Shown: positions 46,207-55,811 of the stretch, one piece after another
Position numbering within the stretch: position 1 is the stretch's first letter
Layout of the letters: every line of letters starts with the position of its first letter
Assembly: GCF_028553805.1 (NCBI RefSeq)
Contig: NZ_CP067140.1
Coordinates: 3,892,001-3,956,000 of the forward strand
Direction: 5' to 3'
DNA from: Paracoccus saliphilus
GTDB lineage: Bacteria > Pseudomonadota > Alphaproteobacteria > Rhodobacterales > Rhodobacteraceae
Length of the DNA: 64,000 nt
Program-made: the position numbers and the translations under genes
The notes under the pieces: model-generated
Databases searched by the model: none
What the model was told of the DNA's origin: nothing
The model's input: only the letters and a program-made list of their open reading frames with translations

Positions 46207-48747
46207 TCAGAACCGGTCCAGCAACCGCCCCAGATAGTCACGTTCATCCTGCGACCGTTCACGCTCGCCGCTGCGGCGCCGGATTTCATCCAGTAGATCG
46301 CGTGCCCGCGCCGCTGGATCGGTCCCCTCGGACAGAGGATCGCCCGAGGTAATCACGTTGCCATTTCCAGGCTGCTGGCGTCCCAACGGGTCCAGCATCG
46401 GGCGGCCATCGCGGGGTGTTGCCGACCCGCTCTGCCGATCCTGCTCTCCGGACGGTCCGGATGGCTGACCGGGCTGATCCTGCTGCCCTTCCCGATCATC
46501 GCCTGCGCGGCGGCGCTGTCCGTCCTGACCCAGCAGGTCGCCAAGCGCCCGCATACCCTCGCGCATCGATTGGATCGCATCGGCCTGTCGCTGCAACGCC
46601 CCGCCCAGATCGCCGTCGCGCAAGGCCTGTTCGGCATCTTCCATGGCGCGCCCGGCATCGTCCAGCCGCTGACGTGCGTCATCGCCCGGCTCGGAGCCCT
46701 GCCCCGGCAGCAGGCCCCGCTGTTGGCCCAGCTCCTCCCGAAGCTCGCGCTGACGCCGCGCCAGCTCGTCGGCATTTTCAGGGGTATTTCCAAGCTCACC
46801 TTGCCCGAATTGTTCCTGCATCTCGCGGAAAGCTTCATCCGACAGGCGTTGCTGTTCACGCAAGGTATCGGCGAGACCGTTCATCGATTGATTACCCTGA
46901 CCGCTGCCTTGCCGGCCCTCGCCACCTTGACCCTGCGTTACCTGCAGATTTTCCATCATGCGGTTGAACTGCTCCAGCAATTGCTGGGCTTCGGCCATCC
47001 GACCCTCGTTCATCAACCTCTGGATCTCGTCCATCATCTGCTGGATCTGATCTCCGGTGATTTCCTGCCGCTGCTGGTTTTGGGTAAATCTCTCGGACGG
47101 GTCCTCCTTGCCCTGCTCGGCCAACATCTGGGTATAGGCGTCGGTGGCTTCCTTCAACTCGTTCATCAGCCGCTGGATCTCGTCTGGGCTGGCGCCGTTG
47201 CGGATCGCCTCGGACAGCTTCTCCTGCGCCTGCTTCATCCGTTCCAGGGCGTCAGTCAGCCCACCATCCTCGATCAGCACGGCCGCCTTCCACAAGGCCT
47301 CGGCCAGCTTGTCGCGCGCTTCCTCGCTCAGCGAGTCGGATTCCAGCATCCGCACCGCACCCCGTAATTGCAGATATAGAGGTTCCTCAACGAAGCCCTC
47401 CGGCTGCCAGGTGACCGCACGCAGGATCTCGGCGCTCCGCCCCGCATTCTGACGCGACCACAACAAGTCGCGGCGCAGTTCGATCAATGCGGCGGCCAGC
47501 GGGTCAAAGAACCGCCGGCCCGGCAGAACCAACTGCGTCGGAGCAGCCTGCCCTTCCTGATCGATCCCATCGATTGCCCGCAAGGTCAGTTTGACCGGCA
47601 TGTTGGCCCAGGGGTGGCGAGACAGGTCCTCGACCAGCCGGCCCTGCACATCGCTGCGATTGCCCGACCGCGGCAAGGGCAGATCAAGAGACAGGGCCTC
47701 GCGCGGCTCGGGCGCCACCGCAAGCCCGAATTGCCGTGTCACTTGCGGCAAGTCCAGTTCGATCCGGGCGTTGGCCGAGACAATTCCGTGATCGTCCTCG
47801 GCCTCGAATGGCTGCACCATCCGCCCATCGGCACGACGCGCCTCCACCGATCCGGCACGGATGACAGGTGGCCGATCCGGTAGGACGGTCACATCGAAGC
47901 GCCGTCCGGAGACTTCGATCATTCCCGATTGCTCGGCCCGGATTTCAGGTGCGCGCGCATCCTCGCCCTGCTCCGGCCCGATATCATGCGTCAGGTTCGT
48001 CGTCTCGGCATATAACCGGAAACTTACAACGCTGCCCTTGGGCAATTCCAGCATCTCGCCTTCGGGCAGGGCATTAAGATAGATCGTCGGACGGCGCGTA
48101 TAGGCGGGCGGCTCGGCCCAGCCCTCCCAACCGGGACCGTCTGCCCCCGCTTCACTCTCCGCCAATGGCCGGTTGATGGTAGCCGCAATGGCCGAGATCC
48201 CCTGCCCCATCTGCGCGGCACCACCGAAAAGCAGCGCCATGACCAGCGCGACAAGTGAAGCCAACCGCAGGGCAAAAGGGTCACGTCGCGCCAGGTCCGC
48301 ATCGGGCCGCACCGCCCTCGCCTCGGCCGCCCGCAGCTGCATCTGCACCAGATGCGCCTGCCACAGGGCCCCCTCGCCGCCGATCGCCGCCCGGTCCCGC
48401 AGCGCCGCCAGGGGACGCCCCGGCATGGTTCGATCCAACCGTCCGATCGCTTCGGCCTCACCCACCCGGCGGTAACGCAGCCCCCCCCATATTGCCGCGG
48501 CAAGCAAGGCAGCCAATGCTACCCCCGCCAACCATGGCAAAACGGCAGACGGCACCGCAGCGACTCCGCCAAAGGCGAATGCCGCGAAGAGACAGGCCAG
48601 CAGCCCGGCCAATGGCCAGAAAGCCCGTGCGGCACGCTCCCAGACCATGCCCCAACGGGTCAATCGGAGGGCAAGGAAAACCCGCCCGTTCTTCTTCAGA
48701 AAAATATCCTCGGGGGTCCGGGGGCAGACAGCCCCCGGCTGTGACAT
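46207..48747 (-). CDS. TIGR02302/DUF4175 family membrane protein
   Basis: 846 codons from the ATG at 48747, where CAGGGA lies upstream and overlap with lysA is avoided; homology-like sequence only begins ~25 residues later (LTRWGMVWERAARAFWPLAG), so the real start is uncertain. Two hydrophobic segments occur within ~45-95. A large periplasmic-like region follows. Residues ~500-700 form a long Gln/Met/Glu-rich coiled coil (EIQRLMNELKEATDAYTQML, IQQMMDEIQRLMNEGRMAEA) and the tail is Asp/Gln/Gly-rich and disordered. Alphaproteobacterial family of unknown function. The N-terminus is overlain by repeat R8. Confidence 0.85.
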   Translation of the reverse strand: MSQPGAVCPRTPEDIFLKKNGRVFLALRLTRWGMVWERAARAFWPLAGLLACLFAAFAFGGVAAVPSAVLPWLAGVALAALLAAAIWGGLRYRRVGEAEAIGRLDRTMPGRPLAALRDRAAIGGEGALWQAHLVQMQLRAAEARAVRPDADLARRDPFALRLASLVALVMALLFGGAAQMGQGISAIAATINRPLAESEAGADGPGWEGWAEPPAYTRRPTIYLNALPEGEMLELPKGSVVSFRLYAETTNLTHDIGPEQGEDARAPEIRAEQSGMIEVSGRRFDVTVLPDRPPVIRAGSVEARRADGRMVQPFEAEDDHGIVSANARIELDLPQVTRQFGLAVAPEPREALSLDLPLPRSGNRSDVQGRLVEDLSRHPWANMPVKLTLRAIDGIDQEGQAAPTQLVLPGRRFFDPLAAALIELRRDLLWSRQNAGRSAEILRAVTWQPEGFVEEPLYLQLRGAVRMLESDSLSEEARDKLAEALWKAAVLIEDGGLTDALERMKQAQEKLSEAIRNGASPDEIQRLMNELKEATDAYTQMLAEQGKEDPSERFTQNQQRQEITGDQIQQMMDEIQRLMNEGRMAEAQQLLEQFNRMMENLQVTQGQGGEGRQGSGQGNQSMNGLADTLREQQRLSDEAFREMQEQFGQGELGNTPENADELARRQRELREELGQQRGLLPGQGSEPGDDARQRLDDAGRAMEDAEQALRDGDLGGALQRQADAIQSMREGMRALGDLLGQDGQRRRAGDDREGQQDQPGQPSGPSGEQDRQSGSATPRDGRPMLDPLGRQQPGNGNVITSGDPLSEGTDPAARARDLLDEIRRRSGERERSQDERDYLGRLLDRF
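48686..48745 (-). repeat. GC-rich / ATATTTTTC / GAAGAAGAA repeat, copy R8
   Basis: On the minus strand: GGGGGCTGTCTGCCCCC, CGGACCCCCGAGGATATTT, TTCTGAAGAAGAACGG. It begins 19 bp after the lysA stop and lies inside the annotated N-terminus of the TIGR02302 gene. Confidence 0.72.
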
Positions 48748-48764
48748 CCGATCCCTGCGCCGCG

Positions 48765-50030
48765 TCAAAGCCATTCCGGGATGGTATCGCGCGCCAGCAT
48801 TTCCTCAAATGTCGGTCTTGCCCTGATGACGGCGAATTGATCGCCACTGACCAGAATTTCGGGCACAAGGGGTCGGGAATTGTATTCCGACGCCATGACC
48901 GCACCATAGGCACCAGCCGAGCGGAATGCGACCAGGTCCCCGGAGGCCAAGGCGGGCAGTTGAGTGCCCTTCTGGAAGGTATCCCCCGATTCGCATACCG
49001 GCCCGACCACGTCGAAAGCGCGGACATCGGCCCCAAGGGCAGGTTCGGTCACTGGCACGATATCATGATGCGCGCCATACATGGACGGGCGCAGCAGGTC
49101 GTTCATCGCCGCATCCACGATCAGGAAATCGCGACCCTCACCCTCTTTCAAATAGATCACCGAGGTCAGCAGAACCCCGGCATTGCCGACGATATTGCGG
49201 CCCGGTTCGATCTCGATCTCGCAGCCCAGATCCCCCACGGTATCGCGGATCACCTGCCCGTATTCGAGCGGCAAGGGAGGGGCATTGTTGTCGCGGCGAT
49301 AGGGAATCCCCAATCCGCCGCCCAGATCCAGCCGCGTGATGGAATGACCTTCGGCACGCAAGGCACGGGTCAGTTCCGCGACCTTGCGATAGGCCAGCCG
49401 GTAGGGTTCCAGATCGGTTAGTTGGCTGCCAATATGGACGTCAACGCCAACTACGCGCAAGCCGGGCAGACCTGCCGCCTCGGCATAAACCTCGTGAGCG
49501 CGAGAAATAGGGATGCCGAACTTGTTCTCGGATTTACCCGTAGCAATCTTTTCATGAGTCTTGGCATCCACATCCGGGTTCACCCGGATCGCCACCGGAA
49601 CCTCGACCCCCATCGAGACGGCCAGCTCCGACAGGGCCCGCATCTCGGGCTCGCTTTCGATGTTGAACTGGCGGATACCACCCTCGATGGCCTGCCGCAT
49701 CTCGACCAGTGTCTTGCCGATGCCCGAGAACACGATCCGCTCTCCCGGAACGCCCGCCGCCCGCGCCCGCGCGTATTCCCCGCCCGAGACGACATCCATC
49801 CCGGCGCCCATATCGCCCATCAGCTTGAGAACGGCGAGGTTTGAATTCGCCTTGACCGCGAAACAGACCAGATGACCGGTCCAGTCCAGCGCCTGCCGGA
49901 ACAGCCCGAAATGCCGCGTCAGGGTTGCTGCCGAATAGACATAGACCGGGGTGCCTACCTCTGCCGCAATACGCGACAGAGGCACCTCTTCGGCATGCAA
50001 AGCGCCGTCGTGGTAATTAAAGTGATCCAT
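48765..50030 (-). CDS. lysA: diaminopimelate decarboxylase
   Basis: 421 codons. Converts meso-DAP to lysine. PLP lysine K60 sits in CFAVKANSNLAVLKLM. GAGMDVVSGGEYARA, the VDVHIGSQLTDLEPYRLAY segment and the EPGRNIVGNAG substrate block match LysA fold III enzymes. The C-terminal CESGDTF and GAYGAVMASEYNSRP have the active-site Cys and Tyr. Its ATG shares a base with the stop of the small lipoprotein gene upstream (TGATG). Confidence 0.95.
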   Translation of the reverse strand: MDHFNYHDGALHAEEVPLSRIAAEVGTPVYVYSAATLTRHFGLFRQALDWTGHLVCFAVKANSNLAVLKLMGDMGAGMDVVSGGEYARARAAGVPGERIVFSGIGKTLVEMRQAIEGGIRQFNIESEPEMRALSELAVSMGVEVPVAIRVNPDVDAKTHEKIATGKSENKFGIPISRAHEVYAEAAGLPGLRVVGVDVHIGSQLTDLEPYRLAYRKVAELTRALRAEGHSITRLDLGGGLGIPYRRDNNAPPLPLEYGQVIRDTVGDLGCEIEIEPGRNIVGNAGVLLTSVIYLKEGEGRDFLIVDAAMNDLLRPSMYGAHHDIVPVTEPALGADVRAFDVVGPVCESGDTFQKGTQLPALASGDLVAFRSAGAYGAVMASEYNSRPLVPEILVSGDQFAVIRARPTFEEMLARDTIPEWL

Positions 50031-50167
50031 CAGAGTTCGGTGACGGCTCCGACCGTCGCATGACCGCTAATGGATAGATTGGGGTTCTTTTCGACCGGGC
50101 GTTCGGGCGGACCATCAACGCCGCAAGCGGTCACGGCGAGTATCGCAAACAATGCCAAGAATTTCAT
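50030..50167 (-). CDS. lptM: small lipoprotein, LptM/YifL-like
   Basis: 45 codons, too short for many gene finders. The start ATG overlaps the argH stop (ATGA) and its stop overlaps the lysA start. [15 protein letters not shown] is a lipoprotein signal with a lipobox cysteine at residue 15, followed by GVDGPPERP, the family's G-x-PxP tail seen in LptM/YifL lipoproteins that help LPS transport complex maturation. The argH - lipoprotein - lysA order is typical of alphaproteobacteria. The symbol is by resemblance. Confidence 0.82.
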   Translation of the reverse strand: MKFLALFAILAVTACGVDGPPERPVEKNPNLSISGHATVGAVTEL

Positions 50168-51570
50168 GCCAGTTTCTCCTTCCAACGCGCAATCTGCGCG
50201 CGAACCTGATCGGGTGCTGTCCCGCCATAGCTTTGCCGCGAAGCGACGGAATTGTGAACACCAAGAACAGAGTAGACCGATTGATTTATCGCCGGATTGA
50301 CCGACTGCATCTCGGTCAGCGACAGATCGTCCAGATCGCAGCCCTTTTTCTCGGCCAGCGCAACGAGCGAACCGGTCACATGATGCGCCTCACGAAAGGG
50401 CAGCCCGGCCTCACGCACCAGCCAGTCGGCCAGATCGGTCGCGGTCGAGAAGCCGCTTGATGCCGCCGCCTCCATGTTCTCGCGATTGGCGCTCAGATCC
50501 GACAGCATCCCGGCCATCGCGGCCAGTGCCAGCATCAGGTGGTCGGCCGCGTCGAATACCTGTTCCTTGTCCTCCTGCATGTCCTTGGAATAGGCCAAGG
50601 GCAGCCCCTTCATCACCGTGAACAGCGCCACCGTCGCCCCCAGGATCCGACCGATCTTGGCGCGGATCAATTCGGCGGCGTCGGGATTGCGCTTTTGCGG
50701 CATGATGCTGGACCCGGTGGACCATTTATCCGACATCGACACGAAACGGAACTGCGCCGAGGACCAGATCACCAGTTCTTCGGACAATCGCGACAGATGC
50801 ACCGCGCAGATCGAGGCCGCAGACAGGAATTCCAGCGCGAAGTCGCGGTCACTGACGGCGTCGAGGCTGTTGGCCATGGGCCGGTCAAAGCCAAGCTCCT
50901 GCGCCGTGGCGTCGCGGTCTATGGGATAGCCCGTCCCGGCCAAGGCGGCAGCACCCAGGGGAGATTCGTTCATCCGACGGCGGGCGTCCTGGAACCGCGA
51001 CAGGTCGCGCCCGAACATCTCGACATAGGCCATCATGTGATGGCCCCATGTGACCGGTTGCGCAGTCTGCAGATGGGTAAAGCCCGGCATGACCCAATCC
51101 GCCCCCGCCTCTGCCTGCGACAATGCAGCGCGGATCAGCGCACCCAGCCCTTCGATTGCCGCATCACATTGGTCGCGCACCCATAGCCGGAAATCCGTTG
51201 CCACCTGATCATTGCGCGAACGCCCCGTATGCAGGCGCCCCGCCGGTTCTCCGATGATCTCCTTCAGCCGCGCCTCGACATTCATGTGGATGTCTTCCAG
51301 CGCCGTCTGGAACGGAAAATTGCCGGCGTCGATCTCTGACAAGACCGTGAGGAGCCCTTCCCCGATCGCGCTTGCATCGTTATCGCTGATGATGCCTTGC
51401 GCGGCGAGCATCGCGGCGTGGGCCCGGCTGCCCCGGATATCCTGGGCGTAGAGCCGCCGGTCGAATCCGATCGAGGCGTTGATCGCCTCCATGATCGCAT
51501 CGGGCCCGGCGGCGAAGCGCCCGCCCCACATGCTGTTGGCGGCATCCTTGTTTTCGGGCCGGTCGGTCAT
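50164..51570 (-). CDS. argH: argininosuccinate lyase
   Basis: 468 codons from the ATG at 51570 (GAAGGACTGACA upstream). Last step of arginine synthesis. [20 protein letters not shown] opens the fumarase fold. The catalytic Ser loop is in [18 protein letters not shown], with [17 protein letters not shown] and [18 protein letters not shown]. It is separated from the argD/argF cluster by 16 kb. Divergent from tlpA with only 21 bp between start codons. Confidence 0.96.
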   Translation of the reverse strand: MTDRPENKDAANSMWGGRFAAGPDAIMEAINASIGFDRRLYAQDIRGSRAHAAMLAAQGIISDNDASAIGEGLLTVLSEIDAGNFPFQTALEDIHMNVEARLKEIIGEPAGRLHTGRSRNDQVATDFRLWVRDQCDAAIEGLGALIRAALSQAEAGADWVMPGFTHLQTAQPVTWGHHMMAYVEMFGRDLSRFQDARRRMNESPLGAAALAGTGYPIDRDATAQELGFDRPMANSLDAVSDRDFALEFLSAASICAVHLSRLSEELVIWSSAQFRFVSMSDKWSTGSSIMPQKRNPDAAELIRAKIGRILGATVALFTVMKGLPLAYSKDMQEDKEQVFDAADHLMLALAAMAGMLSDLSANRENMEAAASSGFSTATDLADWLVREAGLPFREAHHVTGSLVALAEKKGCDLDDLSLTEMQSVNPAINQSVYSVLGVHNSVASRQSYGGTAPDQVRAQIARWKEKLA

Positions 51571-51591
51571 TGTCAGTCCTTCGGAGGTCAA

Positions 51592-52140
51592 ATGCTGCGT
51601 TCTGTTCTGCTTTATACGGCACTGGTTTTAGGTGCAAACGCCGCCTTCGCGGGCGAAGTCGATTGGGACGCTGTCAAAGAGGGCGGGCTGGCCAAGCTGG
51701 TGCCTTCCGAAGATGCGCCCGCCTTGCCCGATACGACTTTTACGGATCCGAATGGCAACACTCACAGCCTGGCCGATTACGAGGGCAAGGTCATTCTGGT
51801 GAACTTCTGGGCCACATGGTGCTATCCATGCCGTGAGGAAATGCCCTCGTTGGATGCCCTCCAGACCGAACTGGGCGGAGAGGACTTTCAGGTCGTGACC
51901 ATCGCGACCGGCCGAAACCCGCCCGAGAAAATAGATAAATTCTTCACGGAAACAGGTGTCGAGAACCTGCCTGTCCTGCTGGACCCCAAGCAAAAGCTGG
52001 CACGTGACATGGGCGTTGTCGGTCTTCCGGTCAGCGTGCTGATCGACCGCGAGGGCAAGGAAATCGCCCGCCTCGTGGGCGATGCGAATTGGTCGAGCGA
52101 TGCCGCAACAGAGGTCATCCGCCAGGTGATAGCGCCCTGA
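51592..52140 (+). CDS. TlpA-family thiol-disulfide protein
   Basis: 182 codons from the ATG at 51592, behind GGAGGTCAA. Signal peptide at ~1-19 ([16 protein letters not shown]). Thioredoxin-like domain with redox pair [18 protein letters not shown] (CYPC) and cis-Pro in [14 protein letters not shown]. Likely a periplasmic reductant for cytochrome c or Cu(A) maturation. Strongly translated by its ribosome binding site. Its 3' end overlaps the convergent tag gene by 26 bp. Confidence 0.88.
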   Translation: MLRSVLLYTALVLGANAAFAGEVDWDAVKEGGLAKLVPSEDAPALPDTTFTDPNGNTHSLADYEGKVILVNFWATWCYPCREEMPSLDALQTELGGEDFQVVTIATGRNPPEKIDKFFTETGVENLPVLLDPKQKLARDMGVVGLPVSVLIDREGKEIARLVGDANWSSDAATEVIRQVIAP

Positions 52141-52693
52141 CATCGGCATGCCGCGGGCAGGTGGTGATATGGTCATTCACCATCCCAGTGGCCTGCATGA
52201 ATGCATAGGTGATGACCGGCCCACAGAAATTGAACCCACGCTTTTTCAGCGCCTTGGACATGGACGCCGATTCGACAGTATCGGTCGGCACCTCTGCCAT
52301 CGTCGCAAAACGATTCTGAACGGGGGTGCCGCCTACGAACGACCACAGGAACGGTGAGAACCCCTCGCCTTCCTCGATTTCAAGAAAGAGCCGCGCTCCG
52401 CGGACCGTTGCGGCAACCTTGCCGCGATGGCGGATGATTCCCGGATTCTGCAGCGCCTTTCCTATTCGCGCCTCATCCCACCGGGCCACCCGCTCGGGAT
52501 CGAAATCCTCGAATTCCTCGCGGAACCCGTCACGCTTGCGCAATATGGTGATCCAGCTGAGGCCCGCCTGAAAACCGTCCAGCACCAGTTTTTCCCAAAG
52601 GGCGCGGGCATCATATTCCGGTACACCCCATTCCGTATCGTGATAGGTGACATAAAGCGGGTCCTCGCCGCACCAGCTACATCTCGTATCCAT
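52115..52693 (-). CDS. tag: DNA-3-methyladenine glycosylase I
   Basis: 192 codons. Excises 3-methyladenine from alkylated DNA. N-terminal zinc site begins at Cys5 and His18 in RCSWCGEDPLYVTYHDTEWG, and the C-terminal partner residues in [10 protein letters not shown]. Helix-hairpin-helix-like FQAGLSWITILRKRDGFREE and NPGIIRHRGKVAATVRGA with the catalytic pocket are complete. Overlaps tlpA at its 3' end. Confidence 0.93.
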   Translation of the reverse strand: MDTRCSWCGEDPLYVTYHDTEWGVPEYDARALWEKLVLDGFQAGLSWITILRKRDGFREEFEDFDPERVARWDEARIGKALQNPGIIRHRGKVAATVRGARLFLEIEEGEGFSPFLWSFVGGTPVQNRFATMAEVPTDTVESASMSKALKKRGFNFCGPVITYAFMQATGMVNDHITTCPRHADVRALSPGG

Positions 52694-52791
52694 GCGTTAT
52701 TAACCCCGAGTCCAGATTTTCTGCCCGTTTGCGCCAAGTTAGGCGAAGATGGCGCGAGTGCAAGACAATCTATCTGGAAGAAGAGGCAGAC

Positions 52792-53607
52792 GTGAGTGAC
52801 GCGATCTCCCCCAAAGGTTCACCACTGGACTATGTGATCAGCCAGCAGGACCGCATCACCCTTTCCTCGGTACATACCGCAGTCGAAAAGGGTCGTGGCC
52901 TGCTTGCCTATCAGCCGATCGTCCAGACCAGGCAATCGCGACAGGTCGCATATTACGAGGGGCTGATCCGAATCATCGACGATAGCGGTCGTATCGTGCC
53001 GCTCAAAGATTTCATGCCAACTGCGGAAACGACCGAATTGGGACGGCAGATTGACTGCCTGTCGCTCTCCCTGGGCCTACAAGCACTGTCCGAGGTTCCA
53101 ACGCTGCGACTTGCTGTAAACATGTCCGCAAGATCTATCGGCTACCCTGAATGGAACCGCATCCTACGCGAAGGCATGAATAGCGATCCGCATGTCGCAG
53201 AGAGGCTGATTCTTGAAATCACCGAAAGTTCGGCAATGGAGCTGCCTCAACAGGTAGCTGAATTCATGCGGGAAATTCAATTGCGCGGCGTCAGCATGGC
53301 TCTCGATGATTTCGGGGCCGGCTATACGTCTTTCCGCTATTTGCGGGATTTTTGTTTCGACATGATCAAGATCGACGGTCAGTTCATACGCCGAATTTCC
53401 GAACATCCCGATAATCAGGTGCTGACACGTGCGCTGCAATCTATCGCATATCATTTCGACATGTTCACTGTCGCAGAATCGGTGGAAACTGCGGACGATG
53501 CTGCCTTCCTGATCGAAATGGGGATCGATTGCCTGCAGGGATATTATTTCGGTGCTCCAACCATCGCCCCGCCATGGAAAGCACCGCCCTCGATGGCACA
53601 GCGTTGA
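52792..53607 (+). CDS. EAL-domain cyclic-di-GMP phosphodiesterase, stand-alone
   Basis: 271 codons from a GTG at 52792 (GAAGAGGCAGAC upstream); an ATG at 52729 would add 21 poorly conserved residues. A single EAL domain with no GGDEF partner. Catalytic residues are all visible: the EAL motif as EGLIRI, NMSARS (Asn), EITES (Glu), LDDFGAGYTSF (double Asp), IKIDGQF (Lys), VAESVET (Glu) and QGYYFGAP (Gln). So it is probably an active PDE despite the degenerate EGL. It has lower GC than its neighbours by eye. Confidence 0.88.
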   Translation: MSDAISPKGSPLDYVISQQDRITLSSVHTAVEKGRGLLAYQPIVQTRQSRQVAYYEGLIRIIDDSGRIVPLKDFMPTAETTELGRQIDCLSLSLGLQALSEVPTLRLAVNMSARSIGYPEWNRILREGMNSDPHVAERLILEITESSAMELPQQVAEFMREIQLRGVSMALDDFGAGYTSFRYLRDFCFDMIKIDGQFIRRISEHPDNQVLTRALQSIAYHFDMFTVAESVETADDAAFLIEMGIDCLQGYYFGAPTIAPPWKAPPSMAQR

Positions 53608-53740
53608 TCACAAAGAGATTTGGGCAAGCCTCGGATACTAGCGGAATGAGCATCTGGTTGATTAACTTGACGCCAAGGCATGAAACCGCATTCTAAGTCC
53701 GATTCGCCGAAACCCCGGCAACGATCGGAAGGAGCCCGAC

Positions 53741-54913
53741 ATGACCAAAGCCGTAATCGTATCCGCCGCCCGTACACCGGTGGGCAGTTTCCTCGGCTCG
53801 TTCGCCAATGTGCCCGCACATGATCTGGGGGCAGCCGTCCTTAAAGAGGTCGTTGCCCGCGCTGGCGTCGATCCGGCAGAAGTCAGCGAAACCATCCTCG
53901 GCCAAGTCCTGACGGCCGCTCAGGGTCAGAACCCGGCGCGCCAAGCGCATATCAACGCCGGTCTGCCCACTGAATCCGCGGCGTGGTTGATCAATCAGGT
54001 CTGTGGTTCCGGCCTCCGTGCTGTCGCTCTAGCGGCACAACAGGTAATCCTCGGCGATGCCGATATCGTCCTGGCTGGCGGTCAGGAAAGCATGTCGTTG
54101 GCGACCCATGCGGCCTATCTTCGTTCAGGTCAGAAGATGGGCGATATGAAAATGATCGACACCATGATCCGCGACGGGCTCTGGGACGCCTTCAATAATT
54201 ACCACATGGGTCAAACGGCCGAGAATGTGGCGGAGAAATGGTCCATCAATCGCGATCAGCAGGACGAATTTGCCGTCGCATCGCAAAACAAGGCCGAAGC
54301 GGCCCAACAGGCTGGGAAATTCGACGACGAAATCGTCGCCTACACGGTCAAGACGCGCAAGGGCGATACGGTCGTGGACAAGGATGAGTATATCCGCCAC
54401 GGCGCGACGCTGGACGCGATGCAGAAACTGCGCCCGGCCTTCGCCCGCGACGGTTCGGTCACAGCAGCGAACGCCTCGGGGCTGAATGACGGCGCCGCCG
54501 CCGTAATGGTGATGACTGAAGAAGAAGCGAATCGCCGGGGTCTGACGCCTCTGGCCCGGATCGCATCCTACGCGACGGCGGGCCTTGATCCCGCCATCAT
54601 GGGTACCGGCCCGATCCCCTCGAGCCGGAAGGCACTGGAAAAGGCCGGCTGGAAAGTCGACGACCTGGACCTGGTTGAGGCCAACGAAGCCTTTGCCGCA
54701 CAAGCCTGTGCTGTAAACAAGGACATGGGCTGGAATCCCGACATCGTGAACGTGAATGGCGGTGCCATTGCAATCGGTCACCCTATCGGCGCATCGGGCT
54801 GCCGCATCCTCAATACCCTTCTGTTCGAAATGAAGCGTCGGGACGCCAAGAAAGGTCTCGCCACGCTCTGTATCGGTGGTGGCATGGGTGTTGCCATGTG
54901 CCTCGAACGTTAA
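53741..54913 (+). CDS. phaA: acetyl-CoA acetyltransferase (beta-ketothiolase)
   Basis: 390 codons. Condenses two acetyl-CoA to acetoacetyl-CoA for PHB synthesis. Thiolase motifs intact: nucleophile Cys in [29 protein letters not shown] (catalytic His) and the general base Cys in [11 protein letters not shown]. Preceded by CGGAAGGAGCCCGAC. Followed at 13 bp by a 9-bp-stem hairpin and then phaB. The pairing supports PhaA over a degradative thiolase. Confidence 0.95.
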   Translation: MTKAVIVSAARTPVGSFLGSFANVPAHDLGAAVLKEVVARAGVDPAEVSETILGQVLTAAQGQNPARQAHINAGLPTESAAWLINQVCGSGLRAVALAAQQVILGDADIVLAGGQESMSLATHAAYLRSGQKMGDMKMIDTMIRDGLWDAFNNYHMGQTAENVAEKWSINRDQQDEFAVASQNKAEAAQQAGKFDDEIVAYTVKTRKGDTVVDKDEYIRHGATLDAMQKLRPAFARDGSVTAANASGLNDGAAAVMVMTEEEANRRGLTPLARIASYATAGLDPAIMGTGPIPSSRKALEKAGWKVDDLDLVEANEAFAAQACAVNKDMGWNPDIVNVNGGAIAIGHPIGASGCRILNTLLFEMKRRDAKKGLATLCIGGGMGVAMCLER

Positions 54914-54925
54914 TGGTGAAAATTC

Positions 54926-54948
54926 TGCGCGCAATCATCTTGCGCGCA
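54926..54948 (+). terminator. intercistronic hairpin between phaA and phaB
   Basis: TGCGCGCAA and TTGCGCGCA form a perfect 9-bp stem with loop TCATC. There is no T run after it, so it may be an RNA-stability element or weak attenuator that allows different levels of phaA and phaB. Confidence 0.6.
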
Positions 54949-55002
54949 TGACTTCAGTTCGATAGCAATATTTCAAGCAAACTCGAGATACAGGGGGGAT
55001 GA

Positions 55003-55728
55003 ATGGCAAAAGTTGCATTGGTTACCGGGGGATCACGCGGCATCGGCGCGGCGATTTCAAAAGCATTGAAAGCGGCAGGATATACCGTTGCGGCCAATTA
55101 TGCTGGCAATGACGACGCGGCAAATGGCTTCACTGCGGAAACCGGGATCAAGACCTATAAATGGTCGGTCGCCGATTACGATGCCTGCGCCGCGGGCATC
55201 AAGCAGATCGAGGAAGAACTGGGACCGGTTGATGTGCTGGTCAACAATGCCGGCATCACCCGCGACGCGATGTTCCACAAGATGACCCCGCAGCAATGGA
55301 AAGAGGTTATCGATACGAACCTGACCGGGGTCTTCAACATGACTCACACGATCTGGGGCGGCATGCGTGAGCGCAAGTTCGGCCGGGTCATCAATATCAG
55401 TTCTATCAACGGGCAGAAAGGTCAGGCCGGGCAAGCGAATTACTCTGCGGCCAAAGCGGGAGACCTGGGCTTTACCAAGGCGCTCGCCCAGGAAGGTGCC
55501 CGGGCGGGCATCACTGTCAACGCGATCTGCCCCGGCTATATCGGGACCGAGATGGTTCGCGCCATCGACGAGAAGGTGCTGAACGAGCGTATCATCCCGC
55601 AAATCCCGGTGGGCCGTTTGGGCGAACCTGAAGAGATCGCCCGTGCCGTGGTTTTCCTGGCCTCCGACGATGCGGGCTTCATCACGGGCTCAACCATCAG
55701 CGCGAATGGCGGTCAGTTCTACGTTTGA
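55003..55728 (+). CDS. phaB: acetoacetyl-CoA reductase
   Basis: 241 codons. NADPH-dependent SDR making (R)-3-hydroxybutyryl-CoA for PHB. VALVTGGSRGIGAAISKAL binds the cofactor, VDVLVNNAGITRDAMFHKM, ISSINGQKGQAGQANYSAAKAG (Ser, Tyr-X3-Lys), and the C-terminal ITGSTISANGGQFYV ending is that of PhaB. Followed by a perfect terminator. The PHA synthase phaC is not in this window. Confidence 0.94.
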   Translation: MAKVALVTGGSRGIGAAISKALKAAGYTVAANYAGNDDAANGFTAETGIKTYKWSVADYDACAAGIKQIEEELGPVDVLVNNAGITRDAMFHKMTPQQWKEVIDTNLTGVFNMTHTIWGGMRERKFGRVINISSINGQKGQAGQANYSAAKAGDLGFTKALAQEGARAGITVNAICPGYIGTEMVRAIDEKVLNERIIPQIPVGRLGEPEEIARAVVFLASDDAGFITGSTISANGGQFYV

Positions 55729-55757
55729 TCTGCAAGCCGGTATCGGTCAATCAGCAA

Positions 55758-55785
55758 GGCCCGCGCCAATGGCGCGGGCCGTTTT
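55758..55785. terminator. intrinsic terminator between phaB and DUF465 gene
   Basis: GGCCCGCGCC and GGCGCGGGCC pair around AAT and are followed by GTTTT; it probably serves both convergent genes. Confidence 0.9.
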
Positions 55786-55811
55786 CATTTCAGCGTCACT
55801 GCTTGGCAGGA

